Assembly: GCF_039523735.1 (NCBI RefSeq)
Contig: NZ_BAAAFW010000014.1
Location: 109,610 to 173,609, forward strand
Origin: Tatumella punctata
GTDB taxonomy: Bacteria > Pseudomonadota > Gammaproteobacteria > Enterobacterales > Enterobacteriaceae
Direction of reading: 5' to 3'
Length of the DNA stretch: 64,000 nucleotides
In this document: piece after piece, positions 26,205-36,227 of the stretch
Layout: the number at the start of each line of letters is the position of its first letter
Position numbering within the stretch: the first letter of the stretch is position 1
The notes under the pieces: generated by a model
The model's database searches: none
What the model was told of the DNA's origin: nothing
What the model saw: the letters and a program-made list of their open reading frames with translations, nothing else
Translations under genes and position numbers: made by a program

Positions 26205-29200
26205 ATGCAGCAGGCAGAAGCACTGGACCCGTTAGTTTTACCGTTGCAGGGCCAGAGGCTGATTGAAGCATCTGCCGGGACCGGCAAAACCTACACTATA
26301 GGTATTCTCTACCTGCGTTTGTTGCTGGGGCTGGGAGGTGATCATGCATTTCACCGTCCGTTATCGGTGGAAGAAATTCTGGTTGTGACCTTTACCGAGG
26401 CGGCGACTGCCGAATTACGTGGCCGTATCCGTAATAATATTCATGGTCTGCGTATTGCCTGTATCCGGGCTGCCGAACCGTCTCCGGCGGAAAGCGGCGG
26501 GGCGCTGGCGGAGCAGGATGCCGCCTGGCAGCCATTGCTGGCACAAATTACTGATTTTTCTGGCGCGGCGGCACGGCTGCTGGCGGCAGAGCGGCAGATG
26601 GATGAAGCCGCTATATTTACCATCCACGGTTTCTGCCAGCGGATGCTGAATATGAATGCATTTGAATCAGGGATGCTGTTTGAACAGCAACTGGTCGAAA
26701 ATGAACAGCCTTTGCTCGGGCAGGCGGCCGCAGATTTCTGGCGGCGCTATTGTTACCCGCTGGATGAAGATGTTGCGCGGATCGTACTGGAAACCTTTAG
26801 CGGCCCGGAACATTTATTAGCCTCTCTGCTGCCCTGGCTGCAGGGGGAAATGCCGGTGATTAAGTCAGCTCCGGCCGAAGAACAGAGCCTGACCGGGCGG
26901 CATGAGCAGAATATTCAGCGGATTAATACACTGAAACAGGCGTGGAGCCAGGCCGCTGACGATCTGCGGGATATTATCGAACAGTCCGGTGTTGATAAGC
27001 GCAGTTACAGTAGTAAGCACTTACCTGTATGGCTGGATAAACTGAAACAGTGGGCGGCTACCCCGACCCGCGATTATCAGATCCCTAAAGAGCTGGCGCG
27101 TTTCAGTCAGCAGGTACTGGCCGAAAAAACCAAAAAGGGTGAGGTTCCGCAGCATCCGCTGTTTAGCCAGGTCGGGGACTTTCTGCAGCAGCCTGTCACC
27201 CTGTATGACTGCCTGGTCAGCCATGCCCTGCGGGAAATCCGTGCCTCCGTGGGATTGCAAAAACGTCAGCATGCCCTGCTGAGTTTCGATGACTTACTGA
27301 GTCGTCTGGATTATGCCCTGCAACATGACAGCGGACCGGCACTGGCAGAATCGGTGCGTCAGCGTTATCCGGTGGCGATGATTGATGAATTCCAGGACAC
27401 AGACCCGCTGCAATACCGGATTTTCAGCACCCTGTATGGCGGTCAGCCACAGCATGCCATGTTACTGATCGGTGACCCGAAACAGGCGATTTATGCATTC
27501 CGCGGGGCGGATATTTTTACTTATATCTCTGCCAGAAAAGAAGTCAGTGCTCACTATACCCTGGGGACTAACTGGCGCTCGTCGCCGGGGATGATTACCA
27601 GTGTTAATCGCCTGTTTTCGGCAACCGCACAGCCGTTTATTTTCGACGAAATTCCGTTTCAGCCGGTGGCTGCCAGCCCGAAGAACCATGCCCTGAGCCT
27701 GCGGCTGGACGGGGTCAGCCAGCCGGCAATGCGCCTGTGGCTGGCTCCCGGTGAAGGTATGGGGGTAAGTGAGTACCAGCAATTTATGGCCAGCCAGGCG
27801 GCAAATGATATTGCCCGCTGGCTGATCGCCGGGCAGCAGGGAACCGCCTGTTTTGTTGACAGCCAGCAACGTGAGATGCCCGTGACCGCTGCCGATATTA
27901 CCGTACTGGTCCGCAGCCGCCAGGAGGCCGGCCTGATACGCGAGGCCTTACAGGCTAACGGGATTGCGTCGGTGTACCTTTCCAGCCGCGACAGTGTCTA
28001 TCAGACTGCTGAAGCGCGGGAACTGTTGTGGATTTTACAGGCGGTGCTGGCCCCGGAACAGGAACGTACCCTGCGTACCGCCCTGGCAACCTCGGTGATG
28101 GGGCTGGATGCCGCGGCACTGGAACAGATAAGCCAGCACAGTGAAGGCTGGGATGCGATGACCGATCTGTTTGCCGGCTGGCAGCAGCTGTGGCGTCAGT
28201 CGGGGGTGCTGCCGATGCTGCGGGATGTGATGATAAAACAGCAACTGGCAGAAAATCTGCTGGCCAGTGAGGGCGGCGAGCGGCGGCTGACGGATATTAT
28301 GCATCTGGGCGAACTATTGCAGGAAGCGGCAGTACAGCTCGACAGTCCGCACGCGCTGGTGCGTTTTCTCAGCCGTCAGATACTGCACCCGGACATTAAT
28401 GGCAGCAGTCAGCAGTTACGCCTCGAAAGTGACCGTCATCTGGTACAGATAGTCACGATCCATAAATCGAAAGGGCTGGAGTATCCGTTAGTCTGGCTGC
28501 CGTTTGCCGCCAGCTGGCGGCCTGCAGATGCGGCCCTGTATCATGACCGGGACAGTTTAGCCGCGGTTCTGGATTTACAGCAGGAACCACAGAGTATGCA
28601 ACTGGCCGAACAGGAACGACTGGCCGAAGATTTACGTCTGTTGTACGTGGCACTGACCCGGTCAGTCTGGCATTGCAGCATCGGGGTGGCCCCGTTATTC
28701 CGTGGTAACCGCAAACCACAGGGTGAAACCGACCTGCACCACAGTGCGATTGGTTATTTATTGCAACAGGGGCAGCCTGCCAGTGCCACTGAATTATCGG
28801 CGCGGTTAACACAACTGGCCGATGACAATATTGCCATTAGCGTGGCGGATAACCCGCCGGCCGCCCGCTGGCAGGACAATGTTGCGGCAGATCCGCAACT
28901 GGCCAGCCGTCGCCTGACCCGTTCACTGAATGATTTCTGGCGGGTGACCAGTTATTCCGGCCTGCAGCGTCACGGCAGTGCACGTTTACTGGATGTTATG
29001 CCGGGATTTGATATTGATGCGGCCGGAGAGCAACAGACAGAGCAACCGCCGCAGCTGACGGCCCACCATTTTCCCCGTGGCGCGGGGCCGGGAACCTTTT
29101 TACACAGCCTGTTTGAACAGCTGGATTTCAGCCAGCCGGTCCCTGAGCCCTGGCTGGCTGAACAGGTCGCTGCCCATGGCTATCCGCCCCACTGGGTGCC

Positions 29201-29783
29201 GGTATTGCAGCAGTGGCTGGAGACTTTGCTGACCACCCCGTTACTGGATGAAGGCCTGTCCCTGTCGGCGCTGCCGGCGGGTGACCGGCTGGCGGAGATG
29301 GAGTTTTATCTGCCGATTAAGGGGCTGTTACAGCCGCAGGCGCTGGATGCCCTGATGCGGCGCTATGATCCTCTGTCACAACAGGCGGCTCCGGTGGATT
29401 TTTATCAGGTACAGGGGATGCTGAAAGGTTTTATTGACCTGGTGTTCCGCTGGCAGGGTAAATATTATTTGCTGGACTATAAATCTAACTGGCTGGGGGC
29501 TGACAGCAGTGCCTATACACCTCAGGCGATGCAACAGGCGATGACTGACCACCGTTATGATCTGCAGTATCAGCTCTATAGCCTGGCGCTGCACCGTTAT
29601 CTGGCCCACCGTATCCCTGACTATGACTACCGGCAGCATTTCGGCGGGGTGTTCTATCTTTTCCTGCGCGGGATGGGCGGTGAACAGCCGGAGAACGGCG
29701 TGTTTTTTACCCGCCCGGCGGAAGCGTTTATACAACAGCTGGACAGTCTGTTTGCCGGACAGGAAGGAGTCAGCGATGACTGA
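26205..29783 (+). CDS. recB: Exodeoxyribonuclease V beta subunit RecB
   Basis: A superfamily-1 3'-5' helicase plus nuclease of about 1190 residues (1180 in E. coli). Walker A is EASAGTGKTYTIG near the N terminus, Walker B is VAMIDEFQDTDP, and helicase motif VI is LLYVALTRSVWHC. The C-terminal nuclease domain carries the D-Y-K catalytic motif (LLDYKSNWLG). I chose the ATG at 26205, which is 9 bases after AAGGG; ATGs at 26196 and 26199 are in frame but too close to that site. The recD start lies inside the end of recB. Confidence 0.95.
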   Translation: MQQAEALDPLVLPLQGQRLIEASAGTGKTYTIGILYLRLLLGLGGDHAFHRPLSVEEILVVTFTEAATAELRGRIRNNIHGLRIACIRAAEPSPAESGGALAEQDAAWQPLLAQITDFSGAAARLLAAERQMDEAAIFTIHGFCQRMLNMNAFESGMLFEQQLVENEQPLLGQAAADFWRRYCYPLDEDVARIVLETFSGPEHLLASLLPWLQGEMPVIKSAPAEEQSLTGRHEQNIQRINTLKQAWSQAADDLRDIIEQSGVDKRSYSSKHLPVWLDKLKQWAATPTRDYQIPKELARFSQQVLAEKTKKGEVPQHPLFSQVGDFLQQPVTLYDCLVSHALREIRASVGLQKRQHALLSFDDLLSRLDYALQHDSGPALAESVRQRYPVAMIDEFQDTDPLQYRIFSTLYGGQPQHAMLLIGDPKQAIYAFRGADIFTYISARKEVSAHYTLGTNWRSSPGMITSVNRLFSATAQPFIFDEIPFQPVAASPKNHALSLRLDGVSQPAMRLWLAPGEGMGVSEYQQFMASQAANDIARWLIAGQQGTACFVDSQQREMPVTAADITVLVRSRQEAGLIREALQANGIASVYLSSRDSVYQTAEARELLWILQAVLAPEQERTLRTALATSVMGLDAAALEQISQHSEGWDAMTDLFAGWQQLWRQSGVLPMLRDVMIKQQLAENLLASEGGERRLTDIMHLGELLQEAAVQLDSPHALVRFLSRQILHPDINGSSQQLRLESDRHLVQIVTIHKSKGLEYPLVWLPFAASWRPADAALYHDRDSLAAVLDLQQEPQSMQLAEQERLAEDLRLLYVALTRSVWHCSIGVAPLFRGNRKPQGETDLHHSAIGYLLQQGQPASATELSARLTQLADDNIAISVADNPPAARWQDNVAADPQLASRRLTRSLNDFWRVTSYSGLQRHGSARLLDVMPGFDIDAAGEQQTEQPPQLTAHHFPRGAGPGTFLHSLFEQLDFSQPVPEPWLAEQVAAHGYPPHWVPVLQQWLETLLTTPLLDEGLSLSALPAGDRLAEMEFYLPIKGLLQPQALDALMRRYDPLSQQAAPVDFYQVQGMLKGFIDLVFRWQGKYYLLDYKSNWLGADSSAYTPQAMQQAMTDHRYDLQYQLYSLALHRYLAHRIPDYDYRQHFGGVFYLFLRGMGGEQPENGVFFTRPAEAFIQQLDSLFAGQEGVSDD

Positions 29784-31632
29784 ATTTGAACAGTTACTGA
29801 AACAGGCGCAGGAAGCGCAGATGTTCCGTCCGCTGGATGTGCGTTTTGCACAGCTGACGGAGAACAGCGGTTCTGCGCCGCGCCTGCTGGCCGCCGCCTG
29901 CCTCAGTGCCAGTACCGGCGAAGGGCATGTCTGTCTGCCGTTAGCCTTGCTGCATCCGGAGGCGTTATACAGCGGGCGTCAGCTGACGCTGGCGCAGGCC
30001 CTGTGGCAGGCAGCCGGTGCGCCGCAGACGGTCAGCCAATGGCAGCAGCTGCTCAGCGAGTGGCAGGCGGTCAGTGAGGGCTCACTGGCGACGCCGCTGG
30101 TGTTATCCGGTCAGCGGCTGTATCTGCACCGCATGTGGCACTATGAGCGACAGGTGGCCGGATTTTTCTCGGCTGATTTTCGTGCCGATCCTCCGGACAG
30201 CCGGCAAATACGGCAGGTGCTGGATCAGCTGTTTGGTGAAGCCGGCGATAACTGGCAAAAAGTGGCGGCTGCGGTAGCCCTGACCAGGCAGCATGCCGTG
30301 ATTTCCGGCGGGCCGGGAACCGGCAAAACGACCACCGTGGCACGACTGCTGGCGGCCTTATTACTGCTTGAACCGCGGCGCTTACGTATCCGTATGGCGG
30401 CCCCGACCGGTAAAGCCGCGGCCAGGCTGACTGAGTCACTGGGCAAGGCCCTGCAGGCTTTGCCGGTGGATGATACCCTGAAAGCACGTTTTCCTGATGA
30501 GGCGACCACCCTGCACCGGCTGCTGGGGGCACGGCCGGGGACCCGCCGGTTACGTTACCATGCGGGTAACCCGCTGCACCTGGATGTACTGGTGGTGGAT
30601 GAAGCGTCGATGGTTGATTTATCGATGATGGCATCGCTGATCAGCGCCTTACCGGCCACTGCGCGGGTGATTTTTCTCGGTGACCGCGATCAGCTGGCCT
30701 CGGTGGAAGCCGGGGCGGTACTGGGAGATATCTGTCGTTGTGCAGAGTATGGTTACAGCCCGCAACGGGCCAGAGAACTGGCACAACTGACGGGGGCGCA
30801 GCTCACCGGGCAGGAGATACCGGATGCGCCACGGGTCCGTGATAGTCTGTGTCTGTTACAACAGAGCTACCGGTTTGCTGCCGGATCAGGGATTGGGCAA
30901 CTGGCTGCAGCGGTGAATCAGGGCGATACCGCCCGGTTTAACCGGGTGCGGCAGGAGGGCTACCAGGATATCGCATTACAGCCTCTGGAGTGTGCTGAAC
31001 ACTGGGTAACTATGCTCAACGATATCAGTGATGGCTACGGGCCGGTACTGGAAATGATCCGGCGTCAGGCACCGGCCGCAGAGGTATTGCAGGCGTTCAG
31101 CCGTTATCAGCTGTTATGTGCATTACGTGAAGGGCCTTTTGGGGTCAGCGGCCTCAACCAGCGCATTGAACAACGGCTCCGTCAGCAGCAGCGGCTGGCA
31201 ACCAGTGCAGGAAACAGCCACTGGTACAGGGGACGGCCGGTAATGATCACCCGTAATGACAGTGCGCTGGGGTTATTTAACGGTGACATTGGTATTACGA
31301 TGGCCGATAACAGCGGTCAGCTGAAAGTCCACTTTATGCTGCCTGATGGTAACGTCAAAGCGGTGCAACCCAGTCGTTTACCTCCCCATGATACGGCATG
31401 GGCGATGACCGTCCATAAATCTCAGGGGTCCGAGTTTGACCATACGGCACTGGTACTGCCGCCACAGTTCAGCCCGGTACTGACCCGTGAGCTGGTATAT
31501 ACGGCCATTACCCGCGCCCGCAGGCAACTGACCATTTACAGTGATGAACGGCTGTTTCTCCGGGCGATACAATCACGGACGCAGCGGCGCAGCGGGCTGA
31601 CCGATCAGCTTTCTCGCGACCCGGCAGCATAA
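29776..31632 (+). CDS. recD: Exodeoxyribonuclease V alpha subunit RecD
   Basis: A 618-residue 5'-3' superfamily-1B helicase (608 in E. coli), the second motor of RecBCD. Walker A is ISGGPGTGKTTTVARLL at about residue 175, Walker B is VLVVDEASMVD, and the C-terminal motif is AMTVHKSQGSEFDHTALVLP. The ATG at 29776 overlaps the recB stop by 8 bases and is preceded by AGGAAGGAG. A longer in-frame opening upstream only antiphases recB. Confidence 0.95.
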   Translation: MTEFEQLLKQAQEAQMFRPLDVRFAQLTENSGSAPRLLAAACLSASTGEGHVCLPLALLHPEALYSGRQLTLAQALWQAAGAPQTVSQWQQLLSEWQAVSEGSLATPLVLSGQRLYLHRMWHYERQVAGFFSADFRADPPDSRQIRQVLDQLFGEAGDNWQKVAAAVALTRQHAVISGGPGTGKTTTVARLLAALLLLEPRRLRIRMAAPTGKAAARLTESLGKALQALPVDDTLKARFPDEATTLHRLLGARPGTRRLRYHAGNPLHLDVLVVDEASMVDLSMMASLISALPATARVIFLGDRDQLASVEAGAVLGDICRCAEYGYSPQRARELAQLTGAQLTGQEIPDAPRVRDSLCLLQQSYRFAAGSGIGQLAAAVNQGDTARFNRVRQEGYQDIALQPLECAEHWVTMLNDISDGYGPVLEMIRRQAPAAEVLQAFSRYQLLCALREGPFGVSGLNQRIEQRLRQQQRLATSAGNSHWYRGRPVMITRNDSALGLFNGDIGITMADNSGQLKVHFMLPDGNVKAVQPSRLPPHDTAWAMTVHKSQGSEFDHTALVLPPQFSPVLTRELVYTAITRARRQLTIYSDERLFLRAIQSRTQRRSGLTDQLSRDPAA

Positions 31633-31635
31633 TAT

Positions 31636-31660
31636 CTCCCCCTGCCCGCAGGCGGGGGAG
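31636..31660. terminator. GC-rich hairpin between convergent recD and argA
   Basis: CTCCCCC-T-GCC pairs with GGC-GGGGGAG around CGCA, with one bulged T. It lies in the 36-base gap between convergent genes and lacks a T-run, so its termination strength is uncertain. Confidence 0.5.
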
Positions 31661-31668
31661 TTAAGGTA

Positions 31669-32997
31669 TCAGGTCAGGCTCAGCATCAGTACTTTGGAGC
31701 GGCGCTGATAGTTGTACATTTTCTTTTTTGTTTCAGGTAAAGAGTCGATATCGACCGGCACAAAACCCCGCTCCTGGAACCAGTGGATGCTGCGGGTGGT
31801 CAGGACAAAAATTTTCCGGAGCCCCGCCATTCTTGCCTGCAGGCAGATGTGCTGTAACAGCAGGTCGCCGCGCGAAGAACTGCGGTATTCCGGATGCACC
31901 GCCACACAGGCCATTTCACCAATCATTTCATCGGCGAAAGGATAGAGTGCCGCACAGGCGATGGTCAGATTATCGCGTACCACGACGGTGAATTTATTAA
32001 TCTCCATTTCCAGTTGTTCCCGTGAGCGGCGCACGAGGATCCCTTGCTGCTCAAGCGGCTGGATCAGATCCAGGATGCCACCGATATCATCGATCGTCGC
32101 TTTACGGATCTGTTCAGCAGATTCCATAACAACCTGAGTCCCAATCCCGTCGCGTGAGAACAGCTCCTGTAACAGGGCACCGTCTTCCTGATAGCTGATC
32201 AGATGACTGCGGCGAATACCACTGCGACAGGCCTGTACAGCTCCCCGTAAAAAACGCACGGTACCGGACAGATAGTTGCCCTGCTGTTCAAAAGCATCAA
32301 TCCGTTGCTGTGCCTGATTCGGGAACATTTCAGAGACAATGTTACCTGCCTCGTCGGCGACCCCCTGTCCGGAGCAGAAACCGATCATTTTTTCGGCTTT
32401 CAGCTTTATCGCCACCTGAGTGGCAATTTCTTCTGATGGCAGGTTAAAACTTTCTCCGGTGACCGACACGGCGACCGGGCCGATTAACACAATGGCATCG
32501 TTATCCAGCTGACGGTGAATCGCCTGATGATCAATGCGGCGAATACGTCCTGAATGGCAGTAGTCGACCCCGTCGTCGACGCCCAGCGGCTGAGCAATCA
32601 CAAAATTGCCGCTGACAACATTAATATGGGCGCCCTGCAAAGGCGTATTACCGAGACTCATGGAAAGGCGGGCAGTGATTTCCAGTTGCAGCCGGCCTGC
32701 GGCCTGTTTTACCAGTTCCAGGGAGGCAGCATCGGTGACACGGGTGTGTTTGTGATACCGGGGGGCTATCTGATGGTCGGCCAGGTTGGCATCAATTTGC
32801 GGACGTGCGCCGTAGACCAGCACCAGACGAATACCCAGGCTATGCAGTAAGCCGATATCGTTCACAATACCGGAAAAGTTGTCATGCTCGATGGCTTCAC
32901 CACCCAGCATAATGACAAAGGTCTTGCCACGATGGGCATTAATATACGGGACCGTATGACGAAACCCCTGCACTAATTCGGTACTACGTTCCTTCAC
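31669..32997 (-). CDS. argA: N-acetylglutamate synthase
   Basis: A 442-residue enzyme (443 in E. coli) that acetylates glutamate, the first step of arginine synthesis. The amino-acid-kinase-like domain (about 1-285; FVIMLGGEAIEHDNF) binds the feedback inhibitor arginine, and the C-terminal GNAT domain (about 295-442; CVAVHPEYRSSSRGDLLLQHI) carries the acetyl-CoA loop. Tandem ARG boxes 13-51 bases before the start show that it belongs to the ArgR regulon. It is divergent from amiC. Confidence 0.96.
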   Translation of the reverse strand: MKERSTELVQGFRHTVPYINAHRGKTFVIMLGGEAIEHDNFSGIVNDIGLLHSLGIRLVLVYGARPQIDANLADHQIAPRYHKHTRVTDAASLELVKQAAGRLQLEITARLSMSLGNTPLQGAHINVVSGNFVIAQPLGVDDGVDYCHSGRIRRIDHQAIHRQLDNDAIVLIGPVAVSVTGESFNLPSEEIATQVAIKLKAEKMIGFCSGQGVADEAGNIVSEMFPNQAQQRIDAFEQQGNYLSGTVRFLRGAVQACRSGIRRSHLISYQEDGALLQELFSRDGIGTQVVMESAEQIRKATIDDIGGILDLIQPLEQQGILVRRSREQLEMEINKFTVVVRDNLTIACAALYPFADEMIGEMACVAVHPEYRSSSRGDLLLQHICLQARMAGLRKIFVLTTRSIHWFQERGFVPVDIDSLPETKKKMYNYQRRSKVLMLSLT

Positions 32998-33009
32998 GGC
33001 ACACTCCGG

Positions 33010-33048
33010 AGTGAATTGTTATTCGGTTTTTATGTATTTTTATTCTTT
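33010..33048 (-). promoter_or_regulatory. Tandem ARG boxes (ArgR operator) of argA
   Basis: Two 18-bp boxes fit the E. coli consensus TGAAT-WWWW-ATTCA: AGTGAATTGTTATTCGGT at 33010-33027 and TATGTATTTTTATTCTTT at 33031-33048. They are separated by 3 bases, 21 bp centre to centre, the spacing a bound ArgR hexamer requires. They lie between the argA start and its presumed promoter, so arginine-loaded ArgR should repress argA. Confidence 0.85.
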
Positions 33049-33226
33049 TCCGGAGGGATTTGCAAGGGCTGAAACTGACGTTTTTTTACCAATTTAATCG
33101 TGCCAAACCAGGTAATAAACTTCATTATCATGGAGTTCCGTAAATATTGTACCGGCCGTTAAGCAAAATTGTTTTCTTTCACCAGCCACTGTTTGTTCTC
33201 TTTTTAACCCTATGGACAGGATGTCT

Positions 33227-34444
33227 ATGTCAGCAGAATATCCGTTTTTCAGCCGTCGCCGGTTATTACAGGCCACTGCCGTATCAGCCTTACTGGCAGT
33301 TACCCGTACCCGCGGTGCGGCAGGGCCGGTGATGATTGCGGTGCGTATCTGGCCGTCATCAGCCTATACACGGGTTACCCTTGAATCGAGCGGGCCATTA
33401 CGTTATCGCCAGTTCAGGCTGAATGATCCTGAACGTCTGGTGGTGGATATTGAAGATGTGCAACTGAACCAGGTGGTGAAACAGGCGGCCGGCAGCGTCA
33501 GCAGTACCGACCCGTATCTGCGTGAAGTGAGGGCCGGACAGTTTACGGCCACGACACTACGCATTGTGCTGGTGCTGAAGCAGCAGGTCACGCCGAAAAT
33601 ATTTGCCCTTACCCCGGTTGCTGATTTTAAGCACCGGCTGGTGGTCGATCTTTATTCCGGCCTCAATACCGACGGTGACCCGCTGACCGCCTTTCTTGCC
33701 CGTTATTCCGCCGGCGAAGCCGTGACGCCGCCAGCGCCGGGTAAAGCTGGCCGCGATCGTCCGCTGATCGTGATGATCGATCCCGGCCATGGCGGGGAGG
33801 ATCCGGGCGCGCGTGGCAAAGCGGGCACCCGTGAGAAAGATATTGTACTGAGTATCAGCCGCCGTCTGAAAAAACTGATAGATAAACAGCCACTGATGAC
33901 CGCCTTTATGACCCGCAGTGATGATGTTTTTATTCCGCTGCAGGTCCGTGTGGCCAAAGCTCAGCGCCTGAAAGCCGATATGTTGATATCCATTCATGCT
34001 GATTCTTTTACCCGTCCTGCCGCCAACGGCGCTTCCGTATTTGCCTTATCAACCCGCGGGGCCACTTCGGCCGCTGCCCGCTTTCTGGCGGACAGTCAGA
34101 ATGCCTCGGACAGTATTGGCGGGGTTAATCTCAGTGGTGACCTTTACCTGGATCGTACCCTGTTCGATATGCTGCAACGCCGGACCATCAGCGACAGCCT
34201 TAAACTGGGGCAGCATATGCTGCGGCATATGGGGAAAATAACCCGTCTGCATAAACAACAGGTCGATCAGGCCGGGTTTGCCGTATTAAAAGCACCGGAT
34301 ATTCCGTCTGTACTGGTAGAAACGGCATTTATCAGCCATCCGCAGGAAGAGAAAAAACTGCGCACAGCAGGTTATCAGCAGCAGGTGGCAGAGGCGATTG
34401 TCGGGGGAATTAAAGATTATCTGGCAGAGAGGCGGAACGTTTAA
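33227..34444 (+). CDS. amiC: N-acetylmuramoyl-L-alanine amidase AmiC
   Basis: About 405 residues (417 in E. coli). This periplasmic zinc amidase cleaves septal peptidoglycan during daughter-cell separation. A twin-arginine signal (SRRRLLQATAVSALLAVT) directs export of the folded protein. An AMIN targeting domain (about 40-150) and an Amidase_3 domain with zinc ligands in MIDPGHGGEDPGA and SIHADSF follow. I chose the ATG at 33227, 6 bases after AGG; ATGs at 33212 and 33221 are in frame but lack spacing. The linker between domains is shorter than in E. coli. Confidence 0.93.
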   Translation: MSAEYPFFSRRRLLQATAVSALLAVTRTRGAAGPVMIAVRIWPSSAYTRVTLESSGPLRYRQFRLNDPERLVVDIEDVQLNQVVKQAAGSVSSTDPYLREVRAGQFTATTLRIVLVLKQQVTPKIFALTPVADFKHRLVVDLYSGLNTDGDPLTAFLARYSAGEAVTPPAPGKAGRDRPLIVMIDPGHGGEDPGARGKAGTREKDIVLSISRRLKKLIDKQPLMTAFMTRSDDVFIPLQVRVAKAQRLKADMLISIHADSFTRPAANGASVFALSTRGATSAAARFLADSQNASDSIGGVNLSGDLYLDRTLFDMLQRRTISDSLKLGQHMLRHMGKITRLHKQQVDQAGFAVLKAPDIPSVLVETAFISHPQEEKKLRTAGYQQQVAEAIVGGIKDYLAERRNV

Positions 34445-34447
34445 GGC

Positions 34448-34476
34448 ATTTTCCTCTGCCAGTGGCAGAGGAAAAT
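34448..34476. terminator. Bidirectional terminator between amiC and the antiporter gene
   Basis: A perfect 13-bp inverted repeat, ATTTTCCTCTGCC and GGCAGAGGAAAAT, closes a 3-base loop. A/T tails inside the stem allow termination from either side of this convergent pair. Confidence 0.8.
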
Positions 34477-34489
34477 ATGAAGGGCACAA

Positions 34490-35815
34490 TCAGACGGCGG
34501 ATTTCACCTTATCTCCGGCATCCCGTCCGGCGAGGAATCCGTAAAAGATATAGCCCAGCAGGGTGATAATAGTGCCGCCGAAAACGGCTTCCACACCGCA
34601 GGAATACACACCGTAGATACTGTACAGCACGGCGAAAGTACTGACGATGGAGGCAACCCGGTACTGAGATTTCGTCACATGGTTTTTCTGCATCATTACC
34701 TGCAAACCGGTCATGGATAATACGTAAGGCACCATATTAATAAATACCGCCAGGTTTAACAGCATGTTGAACTGTTTCAGCAGGTTAGGCGAAATAGTCA
34801 TGGAAGCCAGTAACAACTCCAGTACCAGCATAATCAGCATACCGGCAACAGGCGCATCGCTTTTGCTGACTTTAGCGAATACCTGCGGGAATAATTTATC
34901 ATCGGCCGCAGATTTCGATACCTGCGCATTGGTGAACTGCCAGCCCAGCAGGGAACCGATACAGGCAATAACCGCCAGTGCGGTAATAATCTGACCTACC
35001 AGCGGGGTAAACATCATTGAGAATACCAGCCCGAAAGGAGCATCGGAGGTTACCAGTTGTGCATTCGGGACAATCCCCTGAATAACTGTGGTGGAGGCGA
35101 TATAAACAATAGCGGCAAACCCGGTACCAAACAGACATGCCAGCGGGACATTACGTTCCGGATTTTCTACCGCATCAGAGTTAGCCCCTGCCGATTCAAC
35201 ACCGAGGAAAGCCCACAGAGTCAGTGAGATACCTGAAGAGATAGCACCACCGGTAGACATGGAATGAGGGTTCCAGGCCGCACTGAAGATAGCCGGATCG
35301 AACCAGAACCAGCCGAGTACAGACAGCCCGGCAACCGGAATAATGATACCCCAGATAGTAATGTTCGAGATTTTACCGGTGATTTTAGGCCCTTTAAAGT
35401 TAGCAACCATAGTGACGACCAGGATGGCGACAACTGTCAGGAAGGTATGCACCGGTGAACTTTTGATCCAGGGGGCAAACGGAGCCATATAACCCGCAGC
35501 GGAGACAGCAATAGCCACACAACTGATAACCAGACAAATATAGTAGGTATAAGAGGCAATAAAGAAGGCCGATTTTCCGTGGGCTTCTGCGGCATAAGCG
35601 GACATCCCGCCTGAGCGGCGGCACAGTGCACCACATTTGGCGAAGGTATAGGCGATACACATCGCACCGACGACAGTAACTGCCCACGATAAAATGGAAA
35701 TTGCACCCGTTTCCGCAAGGCTGGCGGGCAGCATGATAATGCCTGAGCCCATCATATTTACGGCCACGAGAACGGTCAGGTCAACGACCCCCATTTTCCT
35801 GGAATTTGAAGCCAT
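34490..35815 (-). CDS. Amino acid/polyamine antiporter, PotE-like
   Basis: A 441-residue APC-superfamily transporter with about 12 membrane segments. From memory of the families it is closer to PotE (putrescine/ornithine, 439 residues) than to AdiC or CadB: MGVVxLT, NMMGSGIIMLP, SLLGWQFT. Trp201, Glu207 and Trp292 fall at the PotE positions used for putrescine/ornithine. It is divergent from an AdiA-type arginine decarboxylase, so arginine/agmatine exchange is the role implied by context, while ornithine/putrescine is the role implied by sequence. The start has AGGAG 6 bases upstream. A 17-bp perfect inverted repeat resembling ARG boxes lies just upstream of the gene. Confidence 0.85.
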   Translation of the reverse strand: MASNSRKMGVVDLTVLVAVNMMGSGIIMLPASLAETGAISILSWAVTVVGAMCIAYTFAKCGALCRRSGGMSAYAAEAHGKSAFFIASYTYYICLVISCVAIAVSAAGYMAPFAPWIKSSPVHTFLTVVAILVVTMVANFKGPKITGKISNITIWGIIIPVAGLSVLGWFWFDPAIFSAAWNPHSMSTGGAISSGISLTLWAFLGVESAGANSDAVENPERNVPLACLFGTGFAAIVYIASTTVIQGIVPNAQLVTSDAPFGLVFSMMFTPLVGQIITALAVIACIGSLLGWQFTNAQVSKSAADDKLFPQVFAKVSKSDAPVAGMLIMLVLELLLASMTISPNLLKQFNMLLNLAVFINMVPYVLSMTGLQVMMQKNHVTKSQYRVASIVSTFAVLYSIYGVYSCGVEAVFGGTIITLLGYIFYGFLAGRDAGDKVKSAV

Positions 35816-35853
35816 AACATTCTCCTGGTTTAATGTAATCCGGCAGATTTATT

Positions 35854-35894
35854 ATCAATATTTAAATTCATTTATTGTGAATTTAAATATTGAT
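35854..35894 (-). promoter_or_regulatory. Inverted repeat resembling a tandem ARG-box operator, upstream of the antiporter gene
   Basis: ATCAATATTTAAATTCA (35854-35870) and TGAATTTAAATATTGAT (35878-35894) are perfect 17-bp inverted copies with a 7-base spacer. Each copy holds one perfect ARG half-site (ATTCA or TGAAT), the AT-only core and a 2-of-5 match in the other half. The two box centres are 21 bp apart, exactly as in the argA operator in this window. It could instead act as an RNA hairpin in the leader. Confidence 0.6.
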
Positions 35895-36227
35895 GGTTGT
35901 TTTATTAATTAGCTTTTTGCTGGCTATAAAGTAAAGGTAATTACCGGAAATTAAAATTGATCAATATCAAGAAATAACCCTAAAAAATTATTTTTATATA
36001 AATATTCAGATATCATCTTTTGATAAATCTATATTCTAATGGTTTGTTTTTATTGTGTTTTTTGTTTTATCTTCTGCGAATCATTGATATTAAAAAACAG
36101 ACCATTTGAATGACTATTTAAATATTTTTTTTCGGCAAAAAATAGGCTGGAAAAAATAAAGTCTATAGTTTAATTTCCTCTTCATCAGGTCAGTGAGTTT
36201 ATTGATAATCTCTCTTTCACCAGGTAT

